From contig OZ239982.1 in assembly GCA_965197005.1 (NCBI GenBank), forward strand, positions 1,364,001 through 1,428,000: 64,000 nucleotides of DNA, written 5' to 3'. Below are positions 35,315 to 43,983 of this stretch, piece by piece. The DNA comes from G965197005 sp965197005 (GTDB lineage Bacteria > Pseudomonadota > Gammaproteobacteria > Pseudomonadales > Oceanobacteraceae). The notes beneath the pieces are model-generated. The model searched no databases and was not told the DNA's origin. It saw only the letters and a program-made list of their open reading frames with translations. Both the position numbers and the translations under genes were made by a program. Within the stretch, counting starts at the first letter, position 1. Each line of letters opens with the position of its first letter.

Positions 35315-35333
35315 TAGTGCTTGAAAAGCACTA
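35315..35333. promoter_or_regulatory. Inverted repeat between fadD and dctP
   Basis: TAGTGCTT and AAGCACTA are separated by GAA in the 252-base divergent promoter region. It could be an operator for either gene. No regulator gene lies beside it. Confidence 0.3.
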
Positions 35334-35449
35334 TTACTCAATTTATTCTTGGTGCTGCTTTTTATTCTGTTACCCAATTTGCATTGATTAACATGAACTA
35401 ACAGGCAATTTAACCCAACTTTAATAAACAATAATAAAGAGGCTTTAAC

Positions 35450-36463
35450 ATGCATCAAATTTATAAACTTTTATGTATTTCTATCTTGGCTTTAAGCGCA
35501 CTTTCTGCCAATGCAGCAGAATTTACGTTTAAACTACAGTCATCTGACCCATCAGGAGATCAAAATTTTAAAATCCAAAAAACCTGGGCAGAAAAACTCA
35601 GTAAGCAATCTAAAGGACGACTAAAAATAGAGTTATTACCGGTAGGTAGCATTGTTAAGCATACAGAAACCTTAGATGCCATTAAAATGGGCATTATTGA
35701 TGGTCAAATCACAGCCACTGGTTATTTTTCTGGCAAAGATCCAGCCTTTGGACTAATTGGCAATATGGTAGGTGCTTGGTCTGATACCTCCCAGCTATTA
35801 GACTATATGTACAATGGCGGCGGTAATCAATTAATGACCGAATTATATAAGCCTTATGGCGTGCAGTTTGTTGGCGCATCAACCACAGGGGTTGAATCTT
35901 TTGTCTCAAAAGTCCCTGTTAATGGCGTTGCAGACTTAAAAGGTCTTAAATTACGTGCCCCTGAAGGCTTAGTTCAGCAGGTATTTGCAGCCGCAGGCGC
36001 TGCCCCTGTTAACCTACCAGGCTCTGAGGTATTTACAGCACTAAGCAAAGGCGTGATTGATGCCGCTGATTATACCGTTTTTTCAACCAACCAAAAAAAT
36101 GGCTTAAACGACATAGCCACACACCCTGTACAGCCCGGTTTTCACTCTCTACCTTTGATTGATATTTCCGTTAATCAAAAAAAATGGGATAAATTACCTA
36201 AAGACCTACAAAACCTATTTAAAAAAGGGGTCAAAGAATTTTCCCAAACCATTACCAGCACGCTCAAAGAAGCGGATAAAAAAGCCGTTGAAAAAGCAAG
36301 AAAAAATCCCAAAATCACCATTCACGATTGGTCTGCCGAAGAACGTAAAAAATTCCGTGCTATCGCTCGTGGCGAATGGGAAAAATTTGCCAAACGCTCT
36401 GACAACGCAAAAAAAGTCTTTAATTCCGTTACAGGCTATCTAAAAAACAAAGGATTACTTTAA
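35450..36463 (+). CDS. dctP: TRAP transporter solute-binding protein, DctP family
   Basis: A 337-residue periplasmic binding protein with a signal peptide cut after SANA (before AEFTF). DctP features are GRLKIELLPVGSIVKHTETLDAI, DLKGLKLRAPEGLVQQVF, GAAPVNLPGSEVFTALSKGVIDA and the carboxylate-binding Arg in KLRAP. The N-terminal segment FKLQSSDPSGDQNFK resembles TRAP proteins for keto or sugar acids. With the downstream permeases and gluconokinase it forms a four-gene operon; an internal terminator after it would give more binding protein than permease. Confidence 0.93.
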   Translation: MHQIYKLLCISILALSALSANAAEFTFKLQSSDPSGDQNFKIQKTWAEKLSKQSKGRLKIELLPVGSIVKHTETLDAIKMGIIDGQITATGYFSGKDPAFGLIGNMVGAWSDTSQLLDYMYNGGGNQLMTELYKPYGVQFVGASTTGVESFVSKVPVNGVADLKGLKLRAPEGLVQQVFAAAGAAPVNLPGSEVFTALSKGVIDAADYTVFSTNQKNGLNDIATHPVQPGFHSLPLIDISVNQKKWDKLPKDLQNLFKKGVKEFSQTITSTLKEADKKAVEKARKNPKITIHDWSAEERKKFRAIARGEWEKFAKRSDNAKKVFNSVTGYLKNKGLL

Positions 36464-36484
36464 TTTCCTTAGCTAAAAAAACAT

Positions 36485-36513
36485 AAGAGGGTAATCTGTT
36501 ACCCTCTTTTTTT
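36485..36513 (+). terminator. Attenuating terminator between dctP and dctQ
   Basis: AAGAGGGTAA and TTACCCTCTT arms, TCTG loop, followed by a run of T residues. Its place after the binding-protein gene fits partial read-through into dctQM. Confidence 0.85.
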
Positions 36514-36536
36514 ATACTCTTTTAAGTAGCTAAAAT

Positions 36537-37067
36537 ATGAACAACAACCTTTTTCATCCTACAAAATTAGACAAACTGATTGAAAAAATAGGCAACTTAC
36601 TCAGTTTTATTTTTTTATTTATTGTCTTAATTTCTTTATATGAAATAGCCATGCGTTATGCCTTTAATCGTCCCACTATCTGGGTGCATGAAACCGCTTC
36701 TTTTTTAGGTGGTGCTTTATTTATCTTTGGAGGTGCTTATGCCTTGGCAACCAACAAGCATGTGCGTGTTGTACTTTTATATGACCATGTCAGTGTACGC
36801 CACAAGCACTACTTAAACATATTTCATCATCTTGTTGGCTTAGTATTTTCTTTACTGATGGTTTGGGCTTCCTATCTTATGGTTCAAGATGCTTGGTTCA
36901 ATCCCAACGGAGAAATACACCTCCAAACCTCAGGCTCTGCATGGAACCCCGTTTTTCCTGCCTATTTAAAAGCCATTATTTTAATGACCATGCTTATTTT
37001 AAGCCTACAATTTTGCCTACACCTTATTGCTGAAGTCCATGCACTTAGGAGTAAGCCCAATGCTTGA
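36537..37067 (+). CDS. dctQ: TRAP transporter small permease subunit, DctQ family
   Basis: A 176-residue inner-membrane protein with four helices. The DctQ pattern LISLYEIAMRYAFNRPTIWVHE and FLGGALFIFGGAYALATNKHVRV is clear. It partners DctM in the sodium-driven TRAP carrier. Its end overlaps dctM by eight bases, and the AGGAG that serves dctM lies inside it. Confidence 0.93.
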   Translation: MNNNLFHPTKLDKLIEKIGNLLSFIFLFIVLISLYEIAMRYAFNRPTIWVHETASFLGGALFIFGGAYALATNKHVRVVLLYDHVSVRHKHYLNIFHHLVGLVFSLLMVWASYLMVQDAWFNPNGEIHLQTSGSAWNPVFPAYLKAIILMTMLILSLQFCLHLIAEVHALRSKPNA

Positions 37068-38382
37068 TTTAGCCTCCTTAGGTATTGGCTATGCCAGCTT
37101 ATTAATGTTAGCAATGATGATTATACTACTGCTAACAGGTATGCAACTTGCCTTTGTTACCGCCGCTGTCGCCCTATTCTTTTTATTTGGCTGGTTTGGA
37201 GTTGATGCCATTCCCCTTATAACCAGCCGTATGTATAGCTTTGTCACCAGTTATGTCTTTTTAGCAGTACCCATGTTTGTGCTAATGGCTGCCATGCTCG
37301 ATCGCTCTGGCATTGCCCATGACTTATTTGATGCCATGCGTTTATTTGCACGTAAATTACGTGGTGGTGTTGCCATACAAACGCTCGTCGTCGCAGTTAT
37401 TCTTGCCTCCATGTCAGGTGTAATCGGTGGCGAAACGGTACTACTAGGTATGCTGGCATTACCGCAAATGCTACGTCTTGGCTACGACAAAAAACTCGCC
37501 ATCGGCACTTGTTGTGCAGGCGGTGCTTTAGGTACTATGTTGCCGCCTAGCATCGTACTTATTATCTACGGACTCACAGCAGGGGTGTCTATTGATGAGC
37601 TATTTAAAGGCGCATTCTTACCTGCAGCCATATTAGCGGCTTTTTATGTTATCTATGTGTTAGCAGTGAGTTATTTTAATCCACAACTTGCCCCACTGCC
37701 CTCAGCTCAAGAGTTAGCAGAAAGTAAAGCAAAAGAAACCCGTTACTTTAAATCTTTATTTTTTCCTTTGCTCTCTATCATCATCGTGTTAGGTAGTATT
37801 TATGGTGGCATTGCTACCGTAACAGAAGCCTCAGCATTAGGCGTAGTCGGTATTATGCTAAGCGCATGGATACGCCAAGAATTGAGCTTTGAAATGCTCA
37901 AAGAAAGCTGTTTAGCAACCATGCGTACTTGCGGCATGATTATCTGGATTGGTATTGGTGCAACCGCTTTAGTCGGTGTATATAACCTAATGGGGGGTAT
38001 TCAATTTGTTGAGCAAACCATATTAGCACTAAGCAATGGCGACCCCACCAGCACACTGCTCATTATGATGGCAATTTTACTGGTATTAGGTATGTTTTTA
38101 GATTGGGTTGGTGTGGCACTATTAACCATGCCTATTTTTGTACCCATCATTAAAAGTCTCGGTATGGATCCCATTTGGTTTGGGGTGGTATTTTGTATGA
38201 ATATGCAGGTTTCATTTTTATCTCCTCCTTTTGGCCCTGCTGCTTTTTATTTAAAATCAGTTGCACCACCTGATTTTTCTTTAGGGCTGATTTTTCGCTC
38301 ACTATTTCCTTTTATTATGCTGCAAATTATTGCCTTAGCCCTATTAATCATCTTCCCTGAACTGGCACTTTGGTGGAAATAA
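37060..38382 (+). CDS. dctM: TRAP transporter large permease subunit, DctM family
   Basis: A 440-residue inner-membrane protein with about 12 helices, the transport pore of the system. Family motifs are VPMFVLMAAMLDRSGIAHDL, VILASMSGVIGGETVLLG, GALGTMLPPSIVLIIYG and FLDWVGVALLTMPIFVPI. The ATG at 37060 has AGGAG ten bases upstream and is preferred to an upstream in-frame start within dctQ. The stop codon shares one base with the gluconokinase start (TAATG). Confidence 0.95.
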   Translation: MLDLASLGIGYASLLMLAMMIILLLTGMQLAFVTAAVALFFLFGWFGVDAIPLITSRMYSFVTSYVFLAVPMFVLMAAMLDRSGIAHDLFDAMRLFARKLRGGVAIQTLVVAVILASMSGVIGGETVLLGMLALPQMLRLGYDKKLAIGTCCAGGALGTMLPPSIVLIIYGLTAGVSIDELFKGAFLPAAILAAFYVIYVLAVSYFNPQLAPLPSAQELAESKAKETRYFKSLFFPLLSIIIVLGSIYGGIATVTEASALGVVGIMLSAWIRQELSFEMLKESCLATMRTCGMIIWIGIGATALVGVYNLMGGIQFVEQTILALSNGDPTSTLLIMMAILLVLGMFLDWVGVALLTMPIFVPIIKSLGMDPIWFGVVFCMNMQVSFLSPPFGPAAFYLKSVAPPDFSLGLIFRSLFPFIMLQIIALALLIIFPELALWWK

Positions 38383-38882
38383 TGCAACCCTATCAAATTA
38401 TTGTTATGGGCGTATCAGGCTGTGGAAAAAGCACCGTTGCCAAACAACTGGCAACCAAATTAGGCTACCTGTATGCAGATGGCGACAGTTACCACCCAAA
38501 GACCAACATACAAAAAATGCAACAGGGTATTGCACTAACAGATCAAGACCGCCAAGGCTGGTTAGTTACGCTCAATCAACAATTACAACAAGCAAATACA
38601 GGCATTGTACTCGCCTGCTCTGCCCTGAAACCCGACTATAGAAAAACCCTAATACAAAAAGTAAAAAACCCTATATTTGTCTATTTAAAAGGGGATTTTA
38701 ATACCATTTGGATACGTTATAAGGAACGTAAAAACCACTATTTTCAAGGTAAAGATATGCTTAAAAGCCAATTTGCAATATTGGTAGAACCAACAGGTGC
38801 GAATGTATTTACTCTGGACATTAAAAAACCAGTTGCTGAGTTAGTCAATGAGGTATATATAGGACTACAAGATAAGCTCTAA
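38382..38882 (+). CDS. Gluconokinase
   Basis: A 166-residue GntK/IdnK-type kinase that phosphorylates D-gluconate to 6-phosphogluconate. The P-loop is GVSGCGKST, followed by YLYADGDSYHPKTNIQKMQQG, the substrate-site LTDQDRQGWLVTLN and CSALKPDYRKTL. It is the last gene of the dctPQM operon and starts in the stop codon of dctM, so the TRAP system probably brings in gluconate or a close sugar acid. No Entner-Doudoroff genes lie in the window. Confidence 0.93.
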   Translation: MQPYQIIVMGVSGCGKSTVAKQLATKLGYLYADGDSYHPKTNIQKMQQGIALTDQDRQGWLVTLNQQLQQANTGIVLACSALKPDYRKTLIQKVKNPIFVYLKGDFNTIWIRYKERKNHYFQGKDMLKSQFAILVEPTGANVFTLDIKKPVAELVNEVYIGLQDKL

Positions 38883-38972
38883 AAAAACGGTCATAAAAAA
38901 TTCATCATCAAAGGGTTTAAAATAGGTATACTATTTTGTAACAACCTATTTTTAAACAAATGGACATTGCAG

Positions 38973-40073
38973 ATGCGCTTTTTAATCTATTCACTTATCC
39001 TAATAACCAGTCTGATACTAAATGCCTGTGGTGGAAGTGGCACTAACACGAGCAAAAACCAGCCAAATCAACCACAAAAACACCCTCTACAAACAAATGC
39101 CAAACAGCCAAAAAGCCCAATTAAACCCATACCTTTTACGCTTGCCGTATTACCTGACACCCAATATTACACCCAAAAATACCCTGCTATATTTAATGCT
39201 CAAACCAACTGGATTGCCAACAACTACAAGACAGAAAACATTAAATTCACCATGCACTTAGGGGATATTGTCGAAACCCAAAATAGTGATAAAGAATGGC
39301 AAAATGCACGCACAGCCATGCACTACCTAGATAAAAATCCCGCCACACCTTACAGTATACTAGCAGGAAATCATGATACCTTTGGCTTAGGTTTGGCGGA
39401 GTACTTTAATCTGGATTATATAGAATATGATACCAATAGAGACCTTAAAAAAGAGCGTTTTTTAGCTTATTTTTCCCCCAAACAACAGCGTCAACACTTC
39501 CGCACGTTTAAAGGTGCAGATGCAACAGGATTGAACTCATATCATATTTTTAGCGATGACAATCAACAACAATACTTGGTATTCGCACTTTATTGGAAAA
39601 ATTCAGATACCACTCTGGCATGGGTGCAATCTATTTTAGACCAACATGCAAATTTACCTGCCATTCTTACCACCCATGAACTATTAGACCCAAGGGGCAC
39701 AGACCCCTTACCCAAGTGGACAAAAAATGGAAAACGCTTATGGAATAAACTAATTGCTGATAATGACCAGATTTTTTTAACCATAAATGGACACTGGCAA
39801 GGAATGGGCTATCGCCTTGAAAAAAACAATTATGGACGAGAGGTATTAATGATTGCTGTAGACTATCAAAAAGACCACAAAGGGGGTAATGGCATGTTGC
39901 AACTGATAACCCTAGATACAATTAAAAACCGCTTTAGCATACGCTCACTCTCACCCTATGTTGCCAGCCTTAAAGCACAACAAAAAACAACCCAAGACCA
40001 GTTAGAAAAAGACCAATTTGATGTTGCCATGAATTTTGCACAACGCTTGCATCATTTTAATAAGCGCCCTTAG
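38973..40073 (+). CDS. Calcineurin-like metallophosphoesterase lipoprotein
   Basis: A 366-residue exported phosphoesterase. The lipobox LNAC follows a hydrophobic signal, then a Gln/Asn/Pro-rich linker. The metal motifs of the fold are seen as LAVLPDTQYYT, MHLGDIVETQ, ILAGNHDTFG, ILTTHELLDP and INGHWQG. Substrate is unknown; family members cleave phosphomonoesters or nucleotides outside the cytoplasm. The start is the ATG at 38973 with TGGA eight bases upstream. Its end overlaps the convergent motY gene by four bases. Confidence 0.85.
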   Translation: MRFLIYSLILITSLILNACGGSGTNTSKNQPNQPQKHPLQTNAKQPKSPIKPIPFTLAVLPDTQYYTQKYPAIFNAQTNWIANNYKTENIKFTMHLGDIVETQNSDKEWQNARTAMHYLDKNPATPYSILAGNHDTFGLGLAEYFNLDYIEYDTNRDLKKERFLAYFSPKQQRQHFRTFKGADATGLNSYHIFSDDNQQQYLVFALYWKNSDTTLAWVQSILDQHANLPAILTTHELLDPRGTDPLPKWTKNGKRLWNKLIADNDQIFLTINGHWQGMGYRLEKNNYGREVLMIAVDYQKDHKGGNGMLQLITLDTIKNRFSIRSLSPYVASLKAQQKTTQDQLEKDQFDVAMNFAQRLHHFNKRP

Positions 40074-40993
40074 GGCTGTGCGTTATCTTTAGGCTTAAAT
40101 AATAAATTATCTGGAATGGGCATATCCTCATGCTGCTCTAAGCGTATGGTTACACGGCGATTAGCCGCACGTCCTCGTATGCTATTGTTACTTGCTATAG
40201 GATAACGCTCCCCATGAAAACGTGTGGTAATCATACTGCTATCGACACCTTGTTTAATAAGGTAACGCTCCACATCTTCAACTCGCTTGCGTGAAATCTG
40301 ACGATTTTCATAACGTCTGCCCAGATTATCCGCATGTCCATCAAGATAAACCGCAGACACCCTTGGGTCTTTTTTTATATAAAAAGCAATCCGTTTGAGA
40401 ATTTGCTTATCCTTAGCATCGATTTTTTCTTCACCTGATTTAAACAACACTTTTTGTTTAGCCACCTGATCAAAATTAACAGGCAAAAGTTGCATTACAC
40501 AACGCATATACTCCTGATAAAAAGGCTTAAATTTGACGGTAGAAAGCTGCACTCGAATAAATTTATTTTTATCATAATAAGTAAAGTGCGTTAGCGTTGG
40601 GCGCATACCCTCAAGTAAAGCATGAATAAATTGATTACTGCGCTTGCTATCCAAACTAATTTGAGGGCTTTTGTGGCGCACCTTAACTCGCCCTAATGCT
40701 TGACTGGCAGCAGAGGGTCGCCATGCTGCAGGTAAAATACTCACATCAGCATAAGAGTAATCCATTAGGTTGCGAGTGCCATATAACTTAAAGTGTAAAT
40801 CTTCCCCCGCGCGATGATAAAAGACTGCTTTGCCATATTCTGGAACAGGTTGGCTAAACTCACAGGCAAAAATAGAACCAGAAATCCGCCATTGACTGTC
40901 ATTAATTTTGCCACCGTATTCAAGCGCATGTGTAACTGATGCACATAGCAAGGATAGAATAAAGCAAACAGAAAAAATGGCATTTAAATACAT
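40070..40993 (-). CDS. motY: MotY-like flagellar T-ring protein (OmpA C-terminal domain)
   Basis: A 307-residue exported protein with a signal peptide cut near THALEY. The N-terminal MotY domain is followed from about residue 190 by an OmpA-like peptidoglycan-binding domain (AVYLDGHADNLGRRYENRQI, ANRRVTIRL). MotY forms the T ring around the basal body of polar, sodium-driven flagella and holds the stators. The ribosome-binding site is AGAGAG. It is divergent from pyrC, as in several gammaproteobacteria. No other flagellar gene lies in the window. Confidence 0.88.
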   Translation of the reverse strand: MYLNAIFSVCFILSLLCASVTHALEYGGKINDSQWRISGSIFACEFSQPVPEYGKAVFYHRAGEDLHFKLYGTRNLMDYSYADVSILPAAWRPSAASQALGRVKVRHKSPQISLDSKRSNQFIHALLEGMRPTLTHFTYYDKNKFIRVQLSTVKFKPFYQEYMRCVMQLLPVNFDQVAKQKVLFKSGEEKIDAKDKQILKRIAFYIKKDPRVSAVYLDGHADNLGRRYENRQISRKRVEDVERYLIKQGVDSSMITTRFHGERYPIASNNSIRGRAANRRVTIRLEQHEDMPIPDNLLFKPKDNAQP

Positions 40994-41089
40994 GAGGTCT
41001 CTCTTTAATTAATGTAAATCTAGGTTTCTTTATTTATCGGCACATGTCATTATTGCTAAACCATTTTATTAAACCAACAAAAGCCTGTT

Positions 41090-42142
41090 ATGAGCAATCA
41101 ACTAACTACCTTAAATATGACCCAACCCGATGACTGGCACCTGCATTTACGTGACAATGAGGTATTACCCCATACCGTTGCGGCCAGCGCACAACAGATG
41201 GCAAGAGCAATTATAATGCCAAATTTAGTGCCGCCAGTGGTTAATTATAGCCAAGCACTGGCATATCGTCAGCGTATCCTCGACGCTCTCCCCAAAGACC
41301 AGAAATTTAACCCCTTAATGACACTATACCTAACAAACAATACACAAATTGAAGATATTATCCAAGCCAAACAAAGCGGCAAAGTATTTGCCGTTAAGCT
41401 CTATCCAGCAGGGGCAACCACTAATTCTGATAGTGGGGTAACAGATATACTTGCATTAGATGATATTTTTGCCTGTATGAGTGAGCAACAAATGCCACTT
41501 TTAGTACATGGTGAGGTCACCCATGACAAAGTCGATATTTTTGACCGTGAAACTGTTTTTATAACAGAGGTGTTAGCACCACTTATCAAACGCCACCCAA
41601 ACTTAAAAATTGTTATGGAGCATATAACCACTAAAGAAGCGGTGGAATTTGTCTTACAAAACGGGAAAAATCTCGCCGCAACCATTACCGTTCAGCACCT
41701 TATGTATAATCGCAACCAAATGCTAGTTGGCGGCATTAAGCCTCACTATTATTGCTTACCCATACTCAAACGCAACACCCACCAACAAGCCTTGCTACAG
41801 GCGGCTAGCTCTGGCAACCCTAAGTTCTTTTTAGGCACAGACAGCGCACCGCATGCTACCTCTGCCAAAGAAAACCCTTGCGGTTGTGCGGGTTGCTTTA
41901 CCGCTTATGCTGCTATTGAATTATATGCAGACATATTTAGCCAACTAAATGCCCTAGATAAGTTAGAAGGCTTTGCCAGTCGTTTTGGTGCTGATTTTTA
42001 TCAACTGCCACGCAATAAAAAACAAATTACCCTAATTAATAAGCCTTGGAAGATACCGCTAACTATGGATTTTGGTAAACAGAAAATCACCCCATTTAAT
42101 GCAGGCCAAACACTTAACTGGCAGGTATTAAACAATGGATAA
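41090..42142 (+). CDS. pyrC: Dihydroorotase, type II
   Basis: A 350-residue amidohydrolase of pyrimidine synthesis, which closes carbamoyl-aspartate to dihydroorotate. Zinc ligands are seen in DDWHLHLRD, the carboxylated Lys in VKLYPAGATTNSDSGV, and His and Asp residues in LLVHGEVT, MEHITTKEAV, TVQHLMYNRN and FLGTDSAPH. It is the E. coli PyrC type. Its end overlaps rnt by eight bases, so the two are probably co-translated. Confidence 0.97.
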   Translation: MSNQLTTLNMTQPDDWHLHLRDNEVLPHTVAASAQQMARAIIMPNLVPPVVNYSQALAYRQRILDALPKDQKFNPLMTLYLTNNTQIEDIIQAKQSGKVFAVKLYPAGATTNSDSGVTDILALDDIFACMSEQQMPLLVHGEVTHDKVDIFDRETVFITEVLAPLIKRHPNLKIVMEHITTKEAVEFVLQNGKNLAATITVQHLMYNRNQMLVGGIKPHYYCLPILKRNTHQQALLQAASSGNPKFFLGTDSAPHATSAKENPCGCAGCFTAYAAIELYADIFSQLNALDKLEGFASRFGADFYQLPRNKKQITLINKPWKIPLTMDFGKQKITPFNAGQTLNWQVLNNG

Positions 42143-42779
42143 AATGAGCATGGACTTTGCACAAATAAAAGATCGGTTTCGTGGTTTTTTACCTGTGGTT
42201 GTAGATGTGGAAACAGGTGGTTTTAATGCACAAACTGATGCTCTACTAGAAATTGCGATGGTTACCTTAAATATAGATGAAAATGGCTTATTTTTTCCAG
42301 AGCAAACGCTAGAGGCAAAAATAGTGCCTTTCGCTGGTGCTAACCTTGACCCTGATGCCTTAGAATTTACAGGCATTGACCCTTATGCAGAAAACCGCCA
42401 AGCAGAAAGTGAAAATCAAGCACTCACACGCATGCTTAGTGCAGTGCGCCATGAAGTAAAAGAACAGCAATGTAATCGTGCTATTTTAGTGGGACATAAT
42501 GCCCATTTTGACCACAGCTTTTTACAAGCAGCCATTGCCCGCACACAAATTAAACGAGACCCTTTTCACCCATTTTCTTGCTTTGATACAGCCAGCTTAT
42601 CCGCCTTATGTCTAGGGCATACTGTACTGGCTAAGGCATGTAAACTTGCAAATATTGAATTTGATAATAGCAAAGCACACAGTGCCGCTTACGACACTTA
42701 CAAAACCGCTGAATTATTCTGTTATTTGGTAAATCATTATCAATCTTTAGGCGGTTGGCCTCTTAAAATAAAAGAATAA
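42135..42779 (+). CDS. rnt: Ribonuclease T
   Basis: A 214-residue DEDDh 3'-5' exonuclease that trims tRNA and other stable RNA ends and takes part in tRNA end turnover. Exo I is VVVDVETGGFNAQTDALLEI, Exo II ILVGHNAHFDHSFL, Exo III HSAAYDTYKTAELF. The basic substrate-binding start is expected from FAQIKDRFRGFLP. It is coupled to pyrC by an eight-base overlap, a conserved neighbour pair. Confidence 0.97.
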   Translation: MDKMSMDFAQIKDRFRGFLPVVVDVETGGFNAQTDALLEIAMVTLNIDENGLFFPEQTLEAKIVPFAGANLDPDALEFTGIDPYAENRQAESENQALTRMLSAVRHEVKEQQCNRAILVGHNAHFDHSFLQAAIARTQIKRDPFHPFSCFDTASLSALCLGHTVLAKACKLANIEFDNSKAHSAAYDTYKTAELFCYLVNHYQSLGGWPLKIKE

Positions 42780-42803
42780 AAAATAACATTTAAAAAACAA
42801 TGG

Positions 42804-42833
42804 TTCTTAACAGGATTTACTTTACACGATAAT
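42804..42833 (+). promoter_or_regulatory. Candidate promoter of the tad/flp operon
   Basis: TTCTTA and GATAAT with an 18-base spacer lie 82 bases before the flp ATG. The match is modest. It is the only plausible site in the 135-base gap after rnt. Confidence 0.3.
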
Positions 42834-42914
42834 TTTTTGTTGTATGATTGGCAACCTACAAACATGCTAAGTGTTTGCTTTAATTACCACATTACCTATC
42901 TCGAGTCATACAAT

Positions 42915-43094
42915 ATGAAAACAATCAAATCTCTATCACGCCAAAAAGGTGTAACTGCCCTTGAATATGCTATTTTAGCCGCCGCTTTAGCCGCCACTTT
43001 ATTTGCTGTTGCAGGCAGTGATGGTCCTTTAAGTCAAGCAATTAAATCTGCATTTAACCGTGTTGAACAAACCATAGAAAACGAAAAAAACTAA
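42915..43094 (+). CDS. flp: Flp/TadA-type pilin (Flp prepilin)
   Basis: A 59-residue major pilin. The type IVb prepilin site is KG followed by VTALEYAILAAALAATLF, with the cut after Gly and Glu at +5 of the mature protein, then a hydrophobic helix and a short polar tail. The start at 42915 is the first Met with the right leader length; a longer frame upstream begins at TTG and would not give a prepilin leader. It heads the tad operon, 10 bases before cpaB. No prepilin peptidase (TadV/CpaA) gene follows. Confidence 0.93.
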   Translation: MKTIKSLSRQKGVTALEYAILAAALAATLFAVAGSDGPLSQAIKSAFNRVEQTIENEKN

Positions 43095-43104
43095 GAGTCA
43101 AATC

Positions 43105-43968
43105 ATGATAACAACACGCACTTGGGTTATATTAAGCCTTGTGTTAGCTGGCTTAGGTATTTTTTTTACCGCCAGCACGCTATTTTCAAATAACAACACT
43201 CCCTCACAAGGCATACATATTCTGACGTTAACAAAGGATGTTAAGTCAGGGGAAATTCTACAAAAAAACATGTTTACTTGGACGCCTAAAAAACAATCCT
43301 TTGATGACAACCGTTTATTTGCCAAAAACATCAAAGCACGTAAAAAAATTGAACGCACCTTAGTGGGTTCTTTATTAGCAAAGGACTTAAAAAAAGGCGA
43401 TGTTGTGTTAGAGAACAATATCATCAAACCTGGTGAAAGTGGCTTTTTAGCTCGTGTTGTGCGTCCTGGCTATCGAGCAGTATCGATTAAAATACTCAAG
43501 TCAGCATTAAGCGATGGGCTTATCTCCCCTGATGACTATGTTGATATTATTGCCACCATCAAAGCCACACAAAACAGAAGTTTTGGTTCTTCCGCAAAAC
43601 CCAGTGGTCAAGATTTTCGTACTTGGCGCTCAACCGTTATTGCCACTGGGGTACGCATTTTAGCCTTAGACCGTGCGTTTTCTTCTGATGAATTTAACTC
43701 TGAGCAAAAACACAAAAAACGCCCCTCTAAATATATTACGGTCACTTTTGAAGTAACCCCAAAGCAAGCCATTAAAATTCCCTTAGCAGAACAAATTGTA
43801 GATACTCGTGGACGGTTGACACTCAGTTTAAGAAACCCCAATGATGAACATTCTTACACTGCCGACAGTCGAGCCAGTGATTTATTTCCTGGCACTCGTG
43901 AAGAAGCAATCAAAGAAAATACCGTACTCATTCGTGGCAACAACCGTGAAGTATCTGGCGGACTTTAA
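43105..43968 (+). CDS. cpaB: CpaB/RcpC pilus assembly protein
   Basis: A 287-residue inner-membrane protein with one N-terminal helix and a SAF/CpaB domain (VKSGEILQKNMFTWTPKK, VGSLLAKDLKKGDVV, RPGYRAVSIKI). RcpC/CpaB is needed for Flp pilus assembly, probably in the periplasm next to the secretin. It is second in the operon, between the pilin and the secretin genes, the usual order. Confidence 0.92.
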   Translation: MITTRTWVILSLVLAGLGIFFTASTLFSNNNTPSQGIHILTLTKDVKSGEILQKNMFTWTPKKQSFDDNRLFAKNIKARKKIERTLVGSLLAKDLKKGDVVLENNIIKPGESGFLARVVRPGYRAVSIKILKSALSDGLISPDDYVDIIATIKATQNRSFGSSAKPSGQDFRTWRSTVIATGVRILALDRAFSSDEFNSEQKHKKRPSKYITVTFEVTPKQAIKIPLAEQIVDTRGRLTLSLRNPNDEHSYTADSRASDLFPGTREEAIKENTVLIRGNNREVSGGL

Positions 43969-43983
43969 ATTAGGACTTATATT

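Noticed and set aside
39590..39921. Two short minus-strand frames inside the metallophosphoesterase gene
   Set aside because: They overlap a clear enzyme gene and have no recognisable products.
42840..42870. Sigma-54-like GGCA...TGC site before flp
   Set aside because: The distance between the GG and GC elements is too long for a -24/-12 promoter.
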